A program made the translations under genes and the position numbers. Positions 1 through 7,974 of a DNA stretch of 64,000 nucleotides are shown one piece after another. The notes under the pieces were generated by a model. It saw nothing but the letters and a program-made list of their open reading frames with translations, did no database searches and was not told the origin of the DNA. Within the stretch, counting starts at the first letter, position 1; every line of letters starts with the position of its first letter. Source of the DNA: Actinomycetota bacterium (GTDB taxonomy: Bacteria > Actinomycetota > CADDZG01 > JAHWKV01); the NCBI GenBank assembly GCA_030447305.1, contig JAUJPC010000004.1, forward strand, positions 124,001 through 188,000, in the 5' to 3' direction.

Positions 1-85
1 TCACCGCCTTGCGGGCCATGCCGGGCGCCAGAGGGTTCGGCGGGAACCGTACCTCATGGACGGAGCGAGCGGTTTGGCTGATCAC
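1..85 (-). CDS. Partial N-terminus of a probable ATP-binding anti-sigma-like regulator
   Basis: A GTG at 85 is preceded on the minus strand by AAGGAGA at good spacing and opens a frame of 28 codons that runs off the left edge. The peptide (MISQTARSVHEV, then RFPPNPLAPGMARKAV) resembles the first strand and helix of small HATPase_c_2 regulators of the RsbW type, common in actinobacteria, where a basic/hydrophobic stretch precedes an Ala/Arg helix. Only the N-terminus is visible, so no ATP-binding motif can be checked and the family call is tentative. It is too short to be scored as an ORF by length alone. Confidence 0.42.
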   Translation of the reverse strand, partial: MISQTARSVHEVRFPPNPLAPGMARKAV

Positions 86-114
86 CGTGCCGTCTCCTTG
101 ACCGCAACTCCAGT

Positions 115-132
115 TTTCCGGATAGCCGGAAA
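115..132. promoter_or_regulatory. Perfect 7-bp inverted repeat upstream of the partial regulator
   Basis: TTTCCGG, four bases, then CCGGAAA lies 30 bases upstream of the GTG start at 85. There is no T-run on either strand, so it looks more like an operator than a terminator. No regulator is known from this window to bind it. Confidence 0.3.
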
Positions 133-234
133 CCGGCCATTTCTGACGGCTCTCTGTGGAAAAAGCAGTGGAGCTCACATTAAGTAGATTTCCCGCCGAC
201 TAAGTACTGAAACCGCAGAAATCTCCGATTTGCT

Positions 235-1293
235 CTACTGGACGGTCACAGGCCTCTCCTGAGGCACCAAGTGGATGAACGTGGTCCCCGGGGCGAATTC
301 GATGGTTTTGCCCGCTGCATCGGTGAAGGTGGTGTCGTCGTTGAGACTGGGCCTGCTCCAAGTGCCGGTGACCGATGTACCACCACGCACGACGATCGCC
401 TCCCCGGTTCCTACCACCGTGGTCTCCATTGTCGGGGTCCCGGAGGCGTCCCTGACGGTGCCGGGTTGGACCCTCACCTTCTGGATGACCACGTTCGCAG
501 CACTGACCTGTTTGCCTCCCACCAGGTTGTGGGGCGTATCGCCGTGAAAGCGCAAGTACGTCTCGCTGCCCTGGTCGTAGTTGTACCTGACGGTGGCTCG
601 CTCGGCGAAGGAAAGGGTTACCGAGTTGCCGCCGGCGGCAGCGGGCGGGGGCCTGTCTCCCGCGCCCGCTGGACTTGCTGCGGGAGGGTTCAGCACATCG
701 GCGTTGAACTTGAGGGCCGTCTTCGGCGGCCCCTTAACATCCTTGGCACCTTCCAGAGAGCGCAGCTTGTCCGTGGAGGTGACCAGGTTGTACGGCGCCT
801 TGCGGTCCGAGGCCCGGGTGTAGGCCTCGCCGTTTGAGCCGTGCTTGAGGTCTACGATCCAGTCTGCGCTGTCGATCCTGCCCAAGACCTGCTGGTTGGC
901 GCCCGAGTATCCGAACAGCACCGGGTCGTACTCCTTGAGGATTTCGACGTCAACGTTGCGTGAGCTGCGCACCGGACCCACCTGGTCGGCGTCGTTGCAC
1001 TGAAAGATGCTCAGGAAGCGGGTAAGGCCGCCTTCGCCTAGCTCCTCGTATACGATGTCGGCCGCCTCGAGGCCTTGCTGGGGTCGGGCGGGGGGCGCAT
1101 TGTCTATTTTGACGGCCAGTGCCGGGCGTTCGACATCGGCACCACCGGGGGCTTCCGTACCGGTCAAGGGGCACACGGCCGGCCTGTCGGGCCCAGGACC
1201 AGCAGTATTGCCGCCGCGGTTACAGGCAGCCAAACCGAAGACGAGCAGCACAAAACAAAGTAGGCGGGTCCGCATGGCCGTGAACATTAGCAT
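235..1293 (-). CDS. DUF3048 domain lipoprotein (YerB-like)
   Basis: A probable secreted, lipid-anchored protein of unknown function. The N-terminus has a basic stretch (MRTRLL), a hydrophobic core and a lipobox LAAC (Cys24 counted from the longest start), followed by a low-complexity linker. The body has the DUF3048 pattern: PALAVKIDNAPPARPQQGL near residue 58, a VYEELGEGGLTRFL segment, and VGPVRSSRNVDVEI. The C-terminal half (VTLSFAERATVRYNYD and following) matches the family's second lobe. The start may be the internal ATG at 1275, since neither candidate has a clear ribosome site. It lies downstream of lemA in the same direction, with about 50 bases between them. Confidence 0.85.
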   Translation of the reverse strand: MLMFTAMRTRLLCFVLLVFGLAACNRGGNTAGPGPDRPAVCPLTGTEAPGGADVERPALAVKIDNAPPARPQQGLEAADIVYEELGEGGLTRFLSIFQCNDADQVGPVRSSRNVDVEILKEYDPVLFGYSGANQQVLGRIDSADWIVDLKHGSNGEAYTRASDRKAPYNLVTSTDKLRSLEGAKDVKGPPKTALKFNADVLNPPAASPAGAGDRPPPAAAGGNSVTLSFAERATVRYNYDQGSETYLRFHGDTPHNLVGGKQVSAANVVIQKVRVQPGTVRDASGTPTMETTVVGTGEAIVVRGGTSVTGTWSRPSLNDDTTFTDAAGKTIEFAPGTTFIHLVPQERPVTVQ

Positions 1294-1347
1294 GGGTTTA
1301 CCGATGGTGCAGCCCGGTCCGGGGACGGCGTGCGGGGATCCGTGACC

Positions 1348-1899
1348 CTAGAACTCGACGCTTACTGGACCCCGGGAATCCTCGTCGGTCTGGAAGAAGT
1401 CCTTCTTCTGAAAGCCGAAGACCCGGGCGATCAGGACATTCGGAAACACCTGAATTAGGTTGTTGTACCTGAGAACGATGTCGTTGTAGTACTGGCGGGA
1501 GAAGGCAATCCTGCCCTCGGTTTGGGTCAGCTCGGCCTGCAGCTGAGCGAAGTTCTCGTTCGCTCTGAGCTGCGGGTAAGCCTCCGCCACTGCGAACACC
1601 TGACGAAGAGCCTGCGTGAGGAACCCTTCCGCCTCAGCCTGTTCGGGGACGCTCTTTGCCTCGATGCCCATCGCCCGGGCTCGGGTAACGGCGTCGAAGG
1701 TCTCCTTCTCGTGGGCCGCATAACCCTTGACCGTCTCAACGAGATTGGGGACCAGGTCGTACCTTCGCTTGAGTTCGACATCGACGCCGCTCCAGGCGTT
1801 GTCGACTCTATTGGCGGTCGACCGCATGCGGTTGTAGAGGAGAATCGCATAGAGGGCGAGAATGCCGCCGACGATGGACAGGATGATGCCGGTGCTGAT
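1348..1899 (-). CDS. lemA: LemA family protein, apparent ATC start
   Basis: LemA proteins have one N-terminal membrane helix and a soluble coiled helical bundle; their role is unclear. The ATG at 1827 would lose the membrane helix. The frame continues upstream to a stop at 1915-1917 and encodes ISTGIILSIVGGILALYAIL before MRSTANRVDNAW. No ATG, GTG or TTG exists in that extension. AGGAGG (1912-1907 on the minus strand) sits exactly seven bases before an ATC at 1899, which makes ATC the best start and gives 183 residues, the usual LemA length. A CTG further in is the alternative. Conserved LemA segments include LKRRYDLVPNLVETVKGYA and YNDIVLRYNNLIQVFPN. Confidence 0.85.
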   Translation of the reverse strand: MSTGIILSIVGGILALYAILLYNRMRSTANRVDNAWSGVDVELKRRYDLVPNLVETVKGYAAHEKETFDAVTRARAMGIEAKSVPEQAEAEGFLTQALRQVFAVAEAYPQLRANENFAQLQAELTQTEGRIAFSRQYYNDIVLRYNNLIQVFPNVLIARVFGFQKKDFFQTDEDSRGPVSVEF

Positions 1900-1928
1900 C
1901 GTAGGACCTCCTCGCTACATGTGGCACT

Positions 1929-2981
1929 TCATGATAGCGCCGCCTCGTAGACCTCCCGGACCTGCTTGGCCAGGACGTCCCAGTCCAGCTCCCACGCGCG
2001 CTTCCGCCCCCGTGAGATCATCTCCGAGGCGAGTTTCGAGTCCGTCAGGACCGACAGGATCATCGAAGCGGTTGCACCGGCATCTCCGACCGGAGCATGA
2101 AGCGCCGCCCCGGCGGCTGCCTCGACGTAGCCCGGCAAGTCCGAGCAGACCACCGGGACTCCGGCGGCGGCGGCCTCGGCGAGGACTATGCCGAACGACT
2201 CCCCGGAGATGCTGGGTGCACAAAAGACGGATGCCGCCCGGTAGATGCCCGGGAGAGCCTCCTGGGATACGGACCCCAGGGCGTTGACCCAGGATGGAAC
2301 GTCGTTGCGAGTGGGGCCCACAGCGACCAGTTCCACCGGGCAGATCTGCCTTACTCTTTCCACTGCAGCTACCGCCACGCTCAGCCCCTTACGAGGTTCC
2401 GGTCGGCCTACGAACAACACGAAGGGCCTTCCGCCGGCAAGACCCTCCGCCGGGGTGGCTTCGGAGAACCAGGCCGCCTCGATGCCGTTCGGGATGTTGC
2501 GGTACTCGCCCGGGAAGTAATTGGAGATCAGCGCCAGAGCCGCTCTGGACACTGCGATCCGCCCCGAGATCTTCTTCATCAGCAGGTCCAGGAACGGCTT
2601 CGCAGTGGCATATGCCCTGCTCCGCGCCTGCGACGCATGAAAGGTTGCCACCACCGGGACCTTCGCCTGGTGCAGAGCCAGCATGGAAACGCTGGGGCTG
2701 AAGGGCTCGTGGATGTGGAGCAGGTCGACGTCTGAGCGCCCCAGGCGCTTGCGTATCCGGCGGTTGGCCTGAGGCGAGAAGCAGAGACGGGCCACAGATC
2801 CGTTGTAAGGGATGCCGAGCGTGCGCCCGGCGTCAAAGATCTCAGGTTCGGTGTTGGTGGCCGGAGCAACGATCTCGATGTCGATACCGCTGCGCTTCAG
2901 AGCCCTGGACAAGCCCTGGATGTGACTGCGGACGCCACCCGGGAAAGACCAGTCGTACGGGCACACGATGGCCACCTTCAT
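1929..2981 (-). CDS. pimA: Phosphatidyl-myo-inositol mannosyltransferase PimA (GT4)
   Basis: PimA transfers mannose from GDP-mannose to phosphatidylinositol on the inner membrane face, the first committed step of PIM synthesis. The GT-B/GT4 layout is clear: PGGVRSH at residues 14-20, IPYNGSVARLCFSP near 77, DLLHIHEPFSPSVSMLAL near 86, GRIAVSR, then NIPNGIEAAWF, FVGRPEPRKGL and the ESFGIVLAEA glutamate motif near 262. These match mycobacterial PimA closely, including the amphipathic membrane-binding region. The ATG overlaps the end of the upstream acyltransferase by four bases. The context of pgsA and an acyltransferase supports PimA over a generic glycosyltransferase. Confidence 0.9.
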   Translation of the reverse strand: MKVAIVCPYDWSFPGGVRSHIQGLSRALKRSGIDIEIVAPATNTEPEIFDAGRTLGIPYNGSVARLCFSPQANRRIRKRLGRSDVDLLHIHEPFSPSVSMLALHQAKVPVVATFHASQARSRAYATAKPFLDLLMKKISGRIAVSRAALALISNYFPGEYRNIPNGIEAAWFSEATPAEGLAGGRPFVLFVGRPEPRKGLSVAVAAVERVRQICPVELVAVGPTRNDVPSWVNALGSVSQEALPGIYRAASVFCAPSISGESFGIVLAEAAAAGVPVVCSDLPGYVEAAAGAALHAPVGDAGATASMILSVLTDSKLASEMISRGRKRAWELDWDVLAKQVREVYEAALS

Positions 2982-3988
2982 CCCTGTGGCTCACCTATCT
3001 GCGGAGGCTCGGAAGTTTCCGTGGCGGTGGCCTGCGGGGTGGTGGCCTGCGGGGCGGCCTCACGACCGCGGGGCCGAAGATGCGGCTCGTCCGACGGCCA
3101 GTTCGTGCTGAACAGGTGCCACTGCTCCGGGGCCGCGCGGATGAGCTTTTCGAGGGCGTCGGCCGTGACCTGCGCCACCGCGCTGACATCCGCCTGTTCA
3201 TCCCCGGTCAGCTCGTAGGGGACCCGCTCGAGGTGCAACCGAAAACCATGCTCCTGCTTGGTAATGGATCCGGCGACCAGGGGGACCTCCTTTCGTTGCA
3301 GCAACAGGGTCGGAGACGCCGGAAACGTCGTCCTCTCTCCGAAGAACTCCACCCAGATCCCTCGCCGGCCCAGATCCCGATCCGATACCAGGGCAACCAT
3401 CCCCCCGGAGTCCAGGACATCCGCCAGACGCTCCCGCACGGATCTGCCGTTTCGGGCCGGCAGAACGGTGAGACCATGCTTCTCCCGGATTTGGGCGAAC
3501 CAGTCGAACAGCGCCTTCGGGCGCAGGACTTCGGCAACGGTGGTGAAAGACCATCCTTTGGCACCCGCCCAGGCGACTCCAAGGTCGTAGAAGCCCAGAT
3601 GCGGGGTGATCAGCAGCCCGCCTCTGCCGGCGGCTATGACCTCGTCGATGACGGCTAGCGAGTCGCCGACCGGCTCGACCATGCTCAACAGCTGATCGTG
3701 GGAGTAGCGGCCCAAGCGAAAGGTCTCCAACCAGTACTCGGCGTAGGACCGGAAGGCAGCCTTCACCATGTCGTCAAGGTGGGGGTCCTCCCCCACCACC
3801 CGAGCCAGATTGCGTTCGACCGTCCGGCGTTTACCGTGTGCCCGTCTGTAAGCCACGCGGCCGCCCCACGCCGCTACGCGGTCGGCCACACGCGGCGGGG
3901 TGTGCTCTGCGAGCCAGGCTGCAGCGCGGTAGGCGAAGTAGACGGCGGCCGGTCCCGGGCCGTCGGCGAAGGGACTCGAGTCTTTCAC
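2978..3988 (-). CDS. patA: Lysophospholipid-type acyltransferase, PIM acyltransferase PatA-like
   Basis: This is a LpxL/HtrB-like membrane acyltransferase. In mycobacteria the equivalent gene (Rv2611c) acylates the mannose of PIM1/PIM2. The H-x4-D catalytic motif is seen in LLITPHLGFYDLGVAW (near residue 130), with RDLGRRGIWVEFFGERTTFP and the substrate-loop FSTNWPSDEPHLRP further on. The N-terminus has the hydrophobic YRAAAWLAEHTP helix of the family. The C-terminal 25 residues are Pro/Thr-rich and not conserved. It lies between pgsA (7-base gap) and pimA (4-base overlap), so one operon is likely. Assigning PIM as substrate rests on this neighbourhood. Confidence 0.85.
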   Translation of the reverse strand: MKDSSPFADGPGPAAVYFAYRAAAWLAEHTPPRVADRVAAWGGRVAYRRAHGKRRTVERNLARVVGEDPHLDDMVKAAFRSYAEYWLETFRLGRYSHDQLLSMVEPVGDSLAVIDEVIAAGRGGLLITPHLGFYDLGVAWAGAKGWSFTTVAEVLRPKALFDWFAQIREKHGLTVLPARNGRSVRERLADVLDSGGMVALVSDRDLGRRGIWVEFFGERTTFPASPTLLLQRKEVPLVAGSITKQEHGFRLHLERVPYELTGDEQADVSAVAQVTADALEKLIRAAPEQWHLFSTNWPSDEPHLRPRGREAAPQATTPQATATETSEPPQIGEPQG

Positions 3989-3995
3989 GTTTACC

Positions 3996-4628
3996 TCACG
4001 CCGCCCGAGCCTGGCGCCAGACGTGTACGAAACGCTGGATCACCGTGAACCCGCAAGCTGCGGACAGCACTATCAGCGCCGGAATCATCAGGTTCAGGAT
4101 TAGACCGGCGCAGACAACGGTAATCCGTTCGGGGCGCTCGGCGATCCCGACGTTGCAGGTGAAGCCGAGGCCCTCGGCGCGGGCCCGGACGTAGGACACC
4201 ATGAGGCTTAGGATCAGGCTCACGAGTGCTAGTCCCGCGCCGAGGGGAAAGCTCTGCTCGGACACGTGAAAACCTGACTGCGCGCCGGAAGTGATCCCCT
4301 GCCCTCCGGTGTTGTAAAACCAGATCAGGCCCACGAAGATCGCGGCATCGGAGAACCGATCGAGCGTCGAATCCAGGAACGCTCCGGACTTCGACATCTT
4401 GCCGGTGGCCCGGGCCACGGCTCCATCGAGCATGTCGAACAGGGATCCCGCAATGAGGATCCAGCCGCCCAGCAGCAACCGTCCCTGCGCTATCAGCACT
4501 GCCGTCGCCACGGTGATGAGAAAACCAACAACGGTCATCATGTTCGGCGTGATTCCGGCGCGGCCGATGGCTGCGCCGAGCGGGATCGCCACCCGTTGGG
4601 CCGCTCCACCGAACATTTTCTTGAGCAT
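3996..4628 (-). CDS. pgsA: CDP-alcohol phosphatidyltransferase, phosphatidylinositol (phosphate) synthase
   Basis: It is predicted to make phosphatidylinositol(-phosphate) from CDP-diacylglycerol in the membrane. The CDP-alcohol motif D-x2-DG-x2-AR-x8-G-x3-D-x3-D is complete in LFDMLDGAVARATGK followed by SGAFLDSTLDRFSD. Several membrane helices follow. I chose the ATG at 4628 (MLKKMFGG) because family members begin shortly before the RxGITPNMMT segment. A longer start at 4679 would add 17 poorly conserved residues and leave 30 bases to the divergent EF-G gene. With acyltransferase and pimA downstream this is the first gene of a PIM operon. Confidence 0.88.
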   Translation of the reverse strand: MLKKMFGGAAQRVAIPLGAAIGRAGITPNMMTVVGFLITVATAVLIAQGRLLLGGWILIAGSLFDMLDGAVARATGKMSKSGAFLDSTLDRFSDAAIFVGLIWFYNTGGQGITSGAQSGFHVSEQSFPLGAGLALVSLILSLMVSYVRARAEGLGFTCNVGIAERPERITVVCAGLILNLMIPALIVLSAACGFTVIQRFVHVWRQARAA

Positions 4629-4709
4629 AGAGTCGCCGCTCAATATAGACCCCGGGCCAGAATCGGGAAGCGTTACCAACGGTATTCAGGAAAGCAATAG
4701 GATTCTTAT

Positions 4710-6803
4710 ATGAAGACCTACGATCCCGAGAAGATCCGCAATGTCGTTCTGCTGGGACACCAGGGATCCGGCAAGACGACCCTTGCTGAGGCGCTTCTGT
4801 ACGTCAGCGGTGTGACGACCCGTATGGGATCCATCACCGAAGGCAGCACCGTCTGTGACTTCGAGCCGGAGGAGATCAAGAAAACAATCTCGGTCTCTCT
4901 GGCTATCGCGCCCTTCGAGTGGAAGGGCCGCAAGGTAAACCTGCTCGACGCTCCAGGTTACGCCGACTTCATCGGCGAGGCCCAGGCAGCCGTCCGCGTT
5001 GCCGACGCAGCGATCCTGGTGGTGTCCGCGGTCGACGGCGTTCAGGTGCAGCACGAAGCCCTGTGGCGCCTTGCCAAGAATGCGGACATTCCGAGGTTCG
5101 TATTCGTCAACAAGCTGGACCGGGAGCGTGCCGACTTTCACGCCGTCCTCGATCAACTTTCCGACCGGCTCGGACCGGGCTTCGCCCCCGTGGACCTGCC
5201 CCTCGGGGAGGAGCACGAGTTCCACGGCATCGTGGACGTACTTAGCGAGAAGGCATTTCAGTACGACGCGGCGGGAAAATCCACCGAGAGCGACATGTCG
5301 CCGGACCAGGAGGCCGAGTGCACGTTGCTCCACACGCGCATCCTTGACTCGGTGGCCGAGACCGACGACGAGCTTCTGGAGAAGTACCTCGGTGGTGAGG
5401 ATCTCACCCCAGACGAGATCACCAAAGGGTTGCACAAGGGCGTCTGCGAGAGCTCTGTCTTCCCAGTCCTGGTTGGATCCGCTACCAAGCTGGTTGGCCT
5501 GGACCGCCTGGCCGACATCGTCGTGGAGATGGCGCCATCACCCCTGGAGCGGGGCCCGGGAGTGGGCACCAGGCCGGGAACCGACGAGCCGGAGGAGCGG
5601 GAACCTCTTGCGTCGGCTCCCCTGTCGGCCTTTGTCTTCAAGACGATCTCCGACCCGTACGTTGGGCGGATCAGCTTGTTCAAGGTCATCTCGGGCAGGA
5701 TGCGTCCGGACTCCAACGTTTACAACACCGCCACGGCGGCCGACGAGCGAATCGCCCAGCTCTTCACCCTTCGCGGAAAGCATCAGGAACCGCTACCCGA
5801 AGTCGTCGCCGGCGATATCGGCGGTGTGGCGAAGCTGGCGCACACCCACAGTGGCAACACCCTCGCCGACAAGAGCCACCCGGTCGCGTACGAGGAGCTG
5901 GAATCCCCGGACCGGGTTCTGGCCAAGGCGATCGTTCCGAAAACGAAGGGCGACGAGGACAAGCTCATGACCGCCCTCGCCCGCCTCCACGAGGAGGATC
6001 CCGCCCTGCTGGTGGAGCGTAACTCAGAGACGCACCAGACGCTGATCTGGGGTACCGGCGACACCCATCTGGACATCGCCATGGAGCGCCTCAGTCGCAA
6101 GTATGGGGTGGAGGTCGTGGAGATCCCACTGCGAATCCCCTACCGGGAGACCATTGCCGGCCCGGGCAAGGCCATCGGCCGGCACGTGAAGCAGAGCGGG
6201 GGTCACGGCCAGTACGCCGTATGCAATCTGGAGATCGAACCTCTGGAGCGAGGCGGGGGCTTCGAGTACGTCGACAAGATCTTCGGCGGAGCGGTCCCAT
6301 CCCAGTTCATCCCGTCGGTGGAGAAGGGAATCCAGAAGACCCTGGCCGAAGGCGCCGTCGCCGGCTATCCCGTGGTAGACGTGCGAGTCACGCTGGTTGA
6401 CGGCAAGTACCACGCCGTCGACTCATCCGACATGGCCTTTCAAATCGCCGGGAGCATCGGCTTTCGTGAGGCGGTGGCCAACGCCGGGGTGTCACTGCTG
6501 GAGCCGATCATGGACCTCGAGGTGATGGTCCCCGACTCCTACCTGGGTGACATCATGGGGGACCTGAACGCCAAACGAGGCCGTATCCAGGGCACGGAGA
6601 GCGTAGGAGGCGGCCGGCAGCTGGTCAAGGCGAAGGCGCCGATGGCCGAGATCGCCCGTTACGCGATCGACCTACGGTCAATGACGGGCGGGCAGGGCAC
6701 GTTTCGGTCGGCGTTCTCGCACTACGAGCCCGTCCCCCCGCACCTGGCAGAAAAGATCATCACCGAGGCGAAGCAGGCTAAAGAACCAAGCAAGGCCCAT
6801 TGA
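4710..6803 (+). CDS. Elongation factor G-like GTPase (EF-G2/FusA2 type)
   Basis: A translational GTPase paralogue of EF-G, 697 residues. The G1 P-loop is GHQGSGKTT (residues 17-25) instead of the canonical AHxDAGKTT of true EF-G; G3 is DAPGYADF and G4 is NKLD. Domains II-V are present: LSAFVFKTISDPYVGRIS, a GTGDTHLDIAMERL domain III, KQSGGHGQYAVCNLEIEP in domain IV and the C-terminal domain with MGDLNAKRGRIQG. The divergent P-loop and the lack of neighbouring ribosomal genes point to the EF-G2 class of actinobacteria and Thermus, whose role is not settled. Its stop overlaps the next gene. Confidence 0.88.
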   Translation: MKTYDPEKIRNVVLLGHQGSGKTTLAEALLYVSGVTTRMGSITEGSTVCDFEPEEIKKTISVSLAIAPFEWKGRKVNLLDAPGYADFIGEAQAAVRVADAAILVVSAVDGVQVQHEALWRLAKNADIPRFVFVNKLDRERADFHAVLDQLSDRLGPGFAPVDLPLGEEHEFHGIVDVLSEKAFQYDAAGKSTESDMSPDQEAECTLLHTRILDSVAETDDELLEKYLGGEDLTPDEITKGLHKGVCESSVFPVLVGSATKLVGLDRLADIVVEMAPSPLERGPGVGTRPGTDEPEEREPLASAPLSAFVFKTISDPYVGRISLFKVISGRMRPDSNVYNTATAADERIAQLFTLRGKHQEPLPEVVAGDIGGVAKLAHTHSGNTLADKSHPVAYEELESPDRVLAKAIVPKTKGDEDKLMTALARLHEEDPALLVERNSETHQTLIWGTGDTHLDIAMERLSRKYGVEVVEIPLRIPYRETIAGPGKAIGRHVKQSGGHGQYAVCNLEIEPLERGGGFEYVDKIFGGAVPSQFIPSVEKGIQKTLAEGAVAGYPVVDVRVTLVDGKYHAVDSSDMAFQIAGSIGFREAVANAGVSLLEPIMDLEVMVPDSYLGDIMGDLNAKRGRIQGTESVGGGRQLVKAKAPMAEIARYAIDLRSMTGGQGTFRSAFSHYEPVPPHLAEKIITEAKQAKEPSKAH

Positions 6804-7225
6804 AGCCGAGAACGGTCACCCCCGCCCGGATGATCCTCCGTGGCTTAGCGCGACGGTGCCCATTTTGCGGCCACAACAAGATCTTCGACAGCTGGTTCAA
6901 GCTCAAGGACCGGTGCCCCAGCTGCGGGCACCGTTTCAACCAGGAGGAGGGCTTCTACATCGGGGCCTACGCCATCAACTTCTCGATCACCGAGGGACTC
7001 TTGCTGTTGTGCCTGATCCCGTACATCTTGATCTCGGCGTCGAACCCCGACTTCGAGCTCAACGTAGTTCCGTTTGCCATCGTCGCGTTCGTGGCCGCAA
7101 TCGTCGGACCGATCCTGTTCTTCCCATTCTCGAGAAGCCTGTGGGTTGCCCTAGATCTCACTCTGCGCGGGGGGCGCAACCTTGACCTGACCGGCATTCC
7201 CGCACCCGACGACCGACCGGGTTAG
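6800..7225 (+). CDS. DUF983 zinc-ribbon membrane protein
   Basis: 141 residues. Two CxxC pairs near the N-terminus (RCPFCGHNKIF and RCPSCGHRF) form a zinc ribbon, followed by GFYIGAYAINFSITEG and two hydrophobic helices, the DUF983 layout. Function is unknown. The TTG start overlaps the EF-G stop (TTGA), so the two are probably cotranslated; an ATG nine codons later is possible. The last residues are polar. Confidence 0.82.
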   Translation: MKPRTVTPARMILRGLARRCPFCGHNKIFDSWFKLKDRCPSCGHRFNQEEGFYIGAYAINFSITEGLLLLCLIPYILISASNPDFELNVVPFAIVAFVAAIVGPILFFPFSRSLWVALDLTLRGGRNLDLTGIPAPDDRPG

Positions 7226-7240
7226 TCTGCGCCGGTTTCA

Positions 7241-7575
7241 GTGCGGACCGTCATGGAACCGCCTAATCGCGTCCGCTGGTACCTCCTCACCGGCGGGCTC
7301 GCGGCCAGCGCCCTGTTGCTGGGCATCTCGGCCCGGCCGGCCCGGCTCGACAGGGCGGAGGTGGTCTCGGCGTCAGCCATCCTCGTCCTCGGAGCCGCTC
7401 CCGCATTCGTCGGAGCCCTCTTAAGACCCACCGCTTCAGGATCGTCGCAGGGGCCGACATCTTCGTCCTGCTCTACCTGGCCATGTGGGGCTTCTGGTGG
7501 TCGCTCCCGATGGTTGCGCTGATGATCGGGGCACAGTTCACAGTCACGCCAACCGGGATATTCGAAGCGGCGTGA
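7241..7575 (+). pseudogene. Small membrane protein gene interrupted by a frameshift
   Basis: The frame from GTG 7241 (or ATG 7253) encodes a helix (WYLLTGGLAASALLLGIS) and a second hydrophobic stretch up to about 7430, then degenerates into a Ser/Arg-rich tail ending at 7522. A different frame picks up at about 7432 and encodes a hydrophobic segment (GADIFVLLYLAMWGFWWSLP) and ends at 7575. Read together they form one membrane protein of about 110 residues with a single-base slip near CTCTTAAGACCC. I do not recognise the family. True decay and a sequencing error are both possible. Confidence 0.5.
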
Positions 7576-7898
7576 TCGTCGGGTTGGGAGTTGTGCTCGC
7601 GGGGATGGCCTTCATCGCTGCAGTCCTGGTCGTGCCCAGCGAGCAGCCGTCCCTGTGGGCCTGCTATCCACCAGGCGGCGGATCCGACACCAACGCCGTC
7701 TTTAATGCGCTCTCGCGAACGACCAGCCTGGGCCGAGAGCACCTACCCGGCATCGACGGTATCTCTCGAAGAATGGAAGGCGTACGCGTGGACATCGACC
7801 CCTACGCCGGCGGTCGGGATGTGGATCAGATCCGTCGGTTGATGGCCGCGGCGCCTGGGGTGCCGGAGGTCAGGCGGGGAGCGCCCTGTCCGGGGTGA
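7572..7898 (+). CDS. Hypothetical membrane-anchored protein
   Basis: A GTG at 7572 overlaps the stop of the preceding frame (GTGA), implying coupling. The 108-residue product starts with one hydrophobic helix (MIVGLGVVLAGMAFIAAVLVV), then has a short extracellular-looking domain with CYPPGGGSDTN, VRVDIDPYAGGRDVDQIRRLM and PGVPEVRR. The pattern of a strand followed by a helix and another strand resembles small permease-associated extracellular domains, but I cannot name the family. No ribosome site is visible, which fits translation coupled to the gene before. Confidence 0.45.
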   Translation: MIVGLGVVLAGMAFIAAVLVVPSEQPSLWACYPPGGGSDTNAVFNALSRTTSLGREHLPGIDGISRRMEGVRVDIDPYAGGRDVDQIRRLMAAAPGVPEVRRGAPCPG

Positions 7899-7974
7899 AG
7901 GGCCGGGCTTGAACTCTCGCCAGCAATTCTCACACGGAGAAGCTCGTTGGCTCGACGGCGTTCGAGGCGGCCCT

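Noticed and set aside
7520-7522. TGA in the 7.4 kb membrane gene as selenocysteine
   Set aside because: The coding signal has already moved to another frame before this codon.
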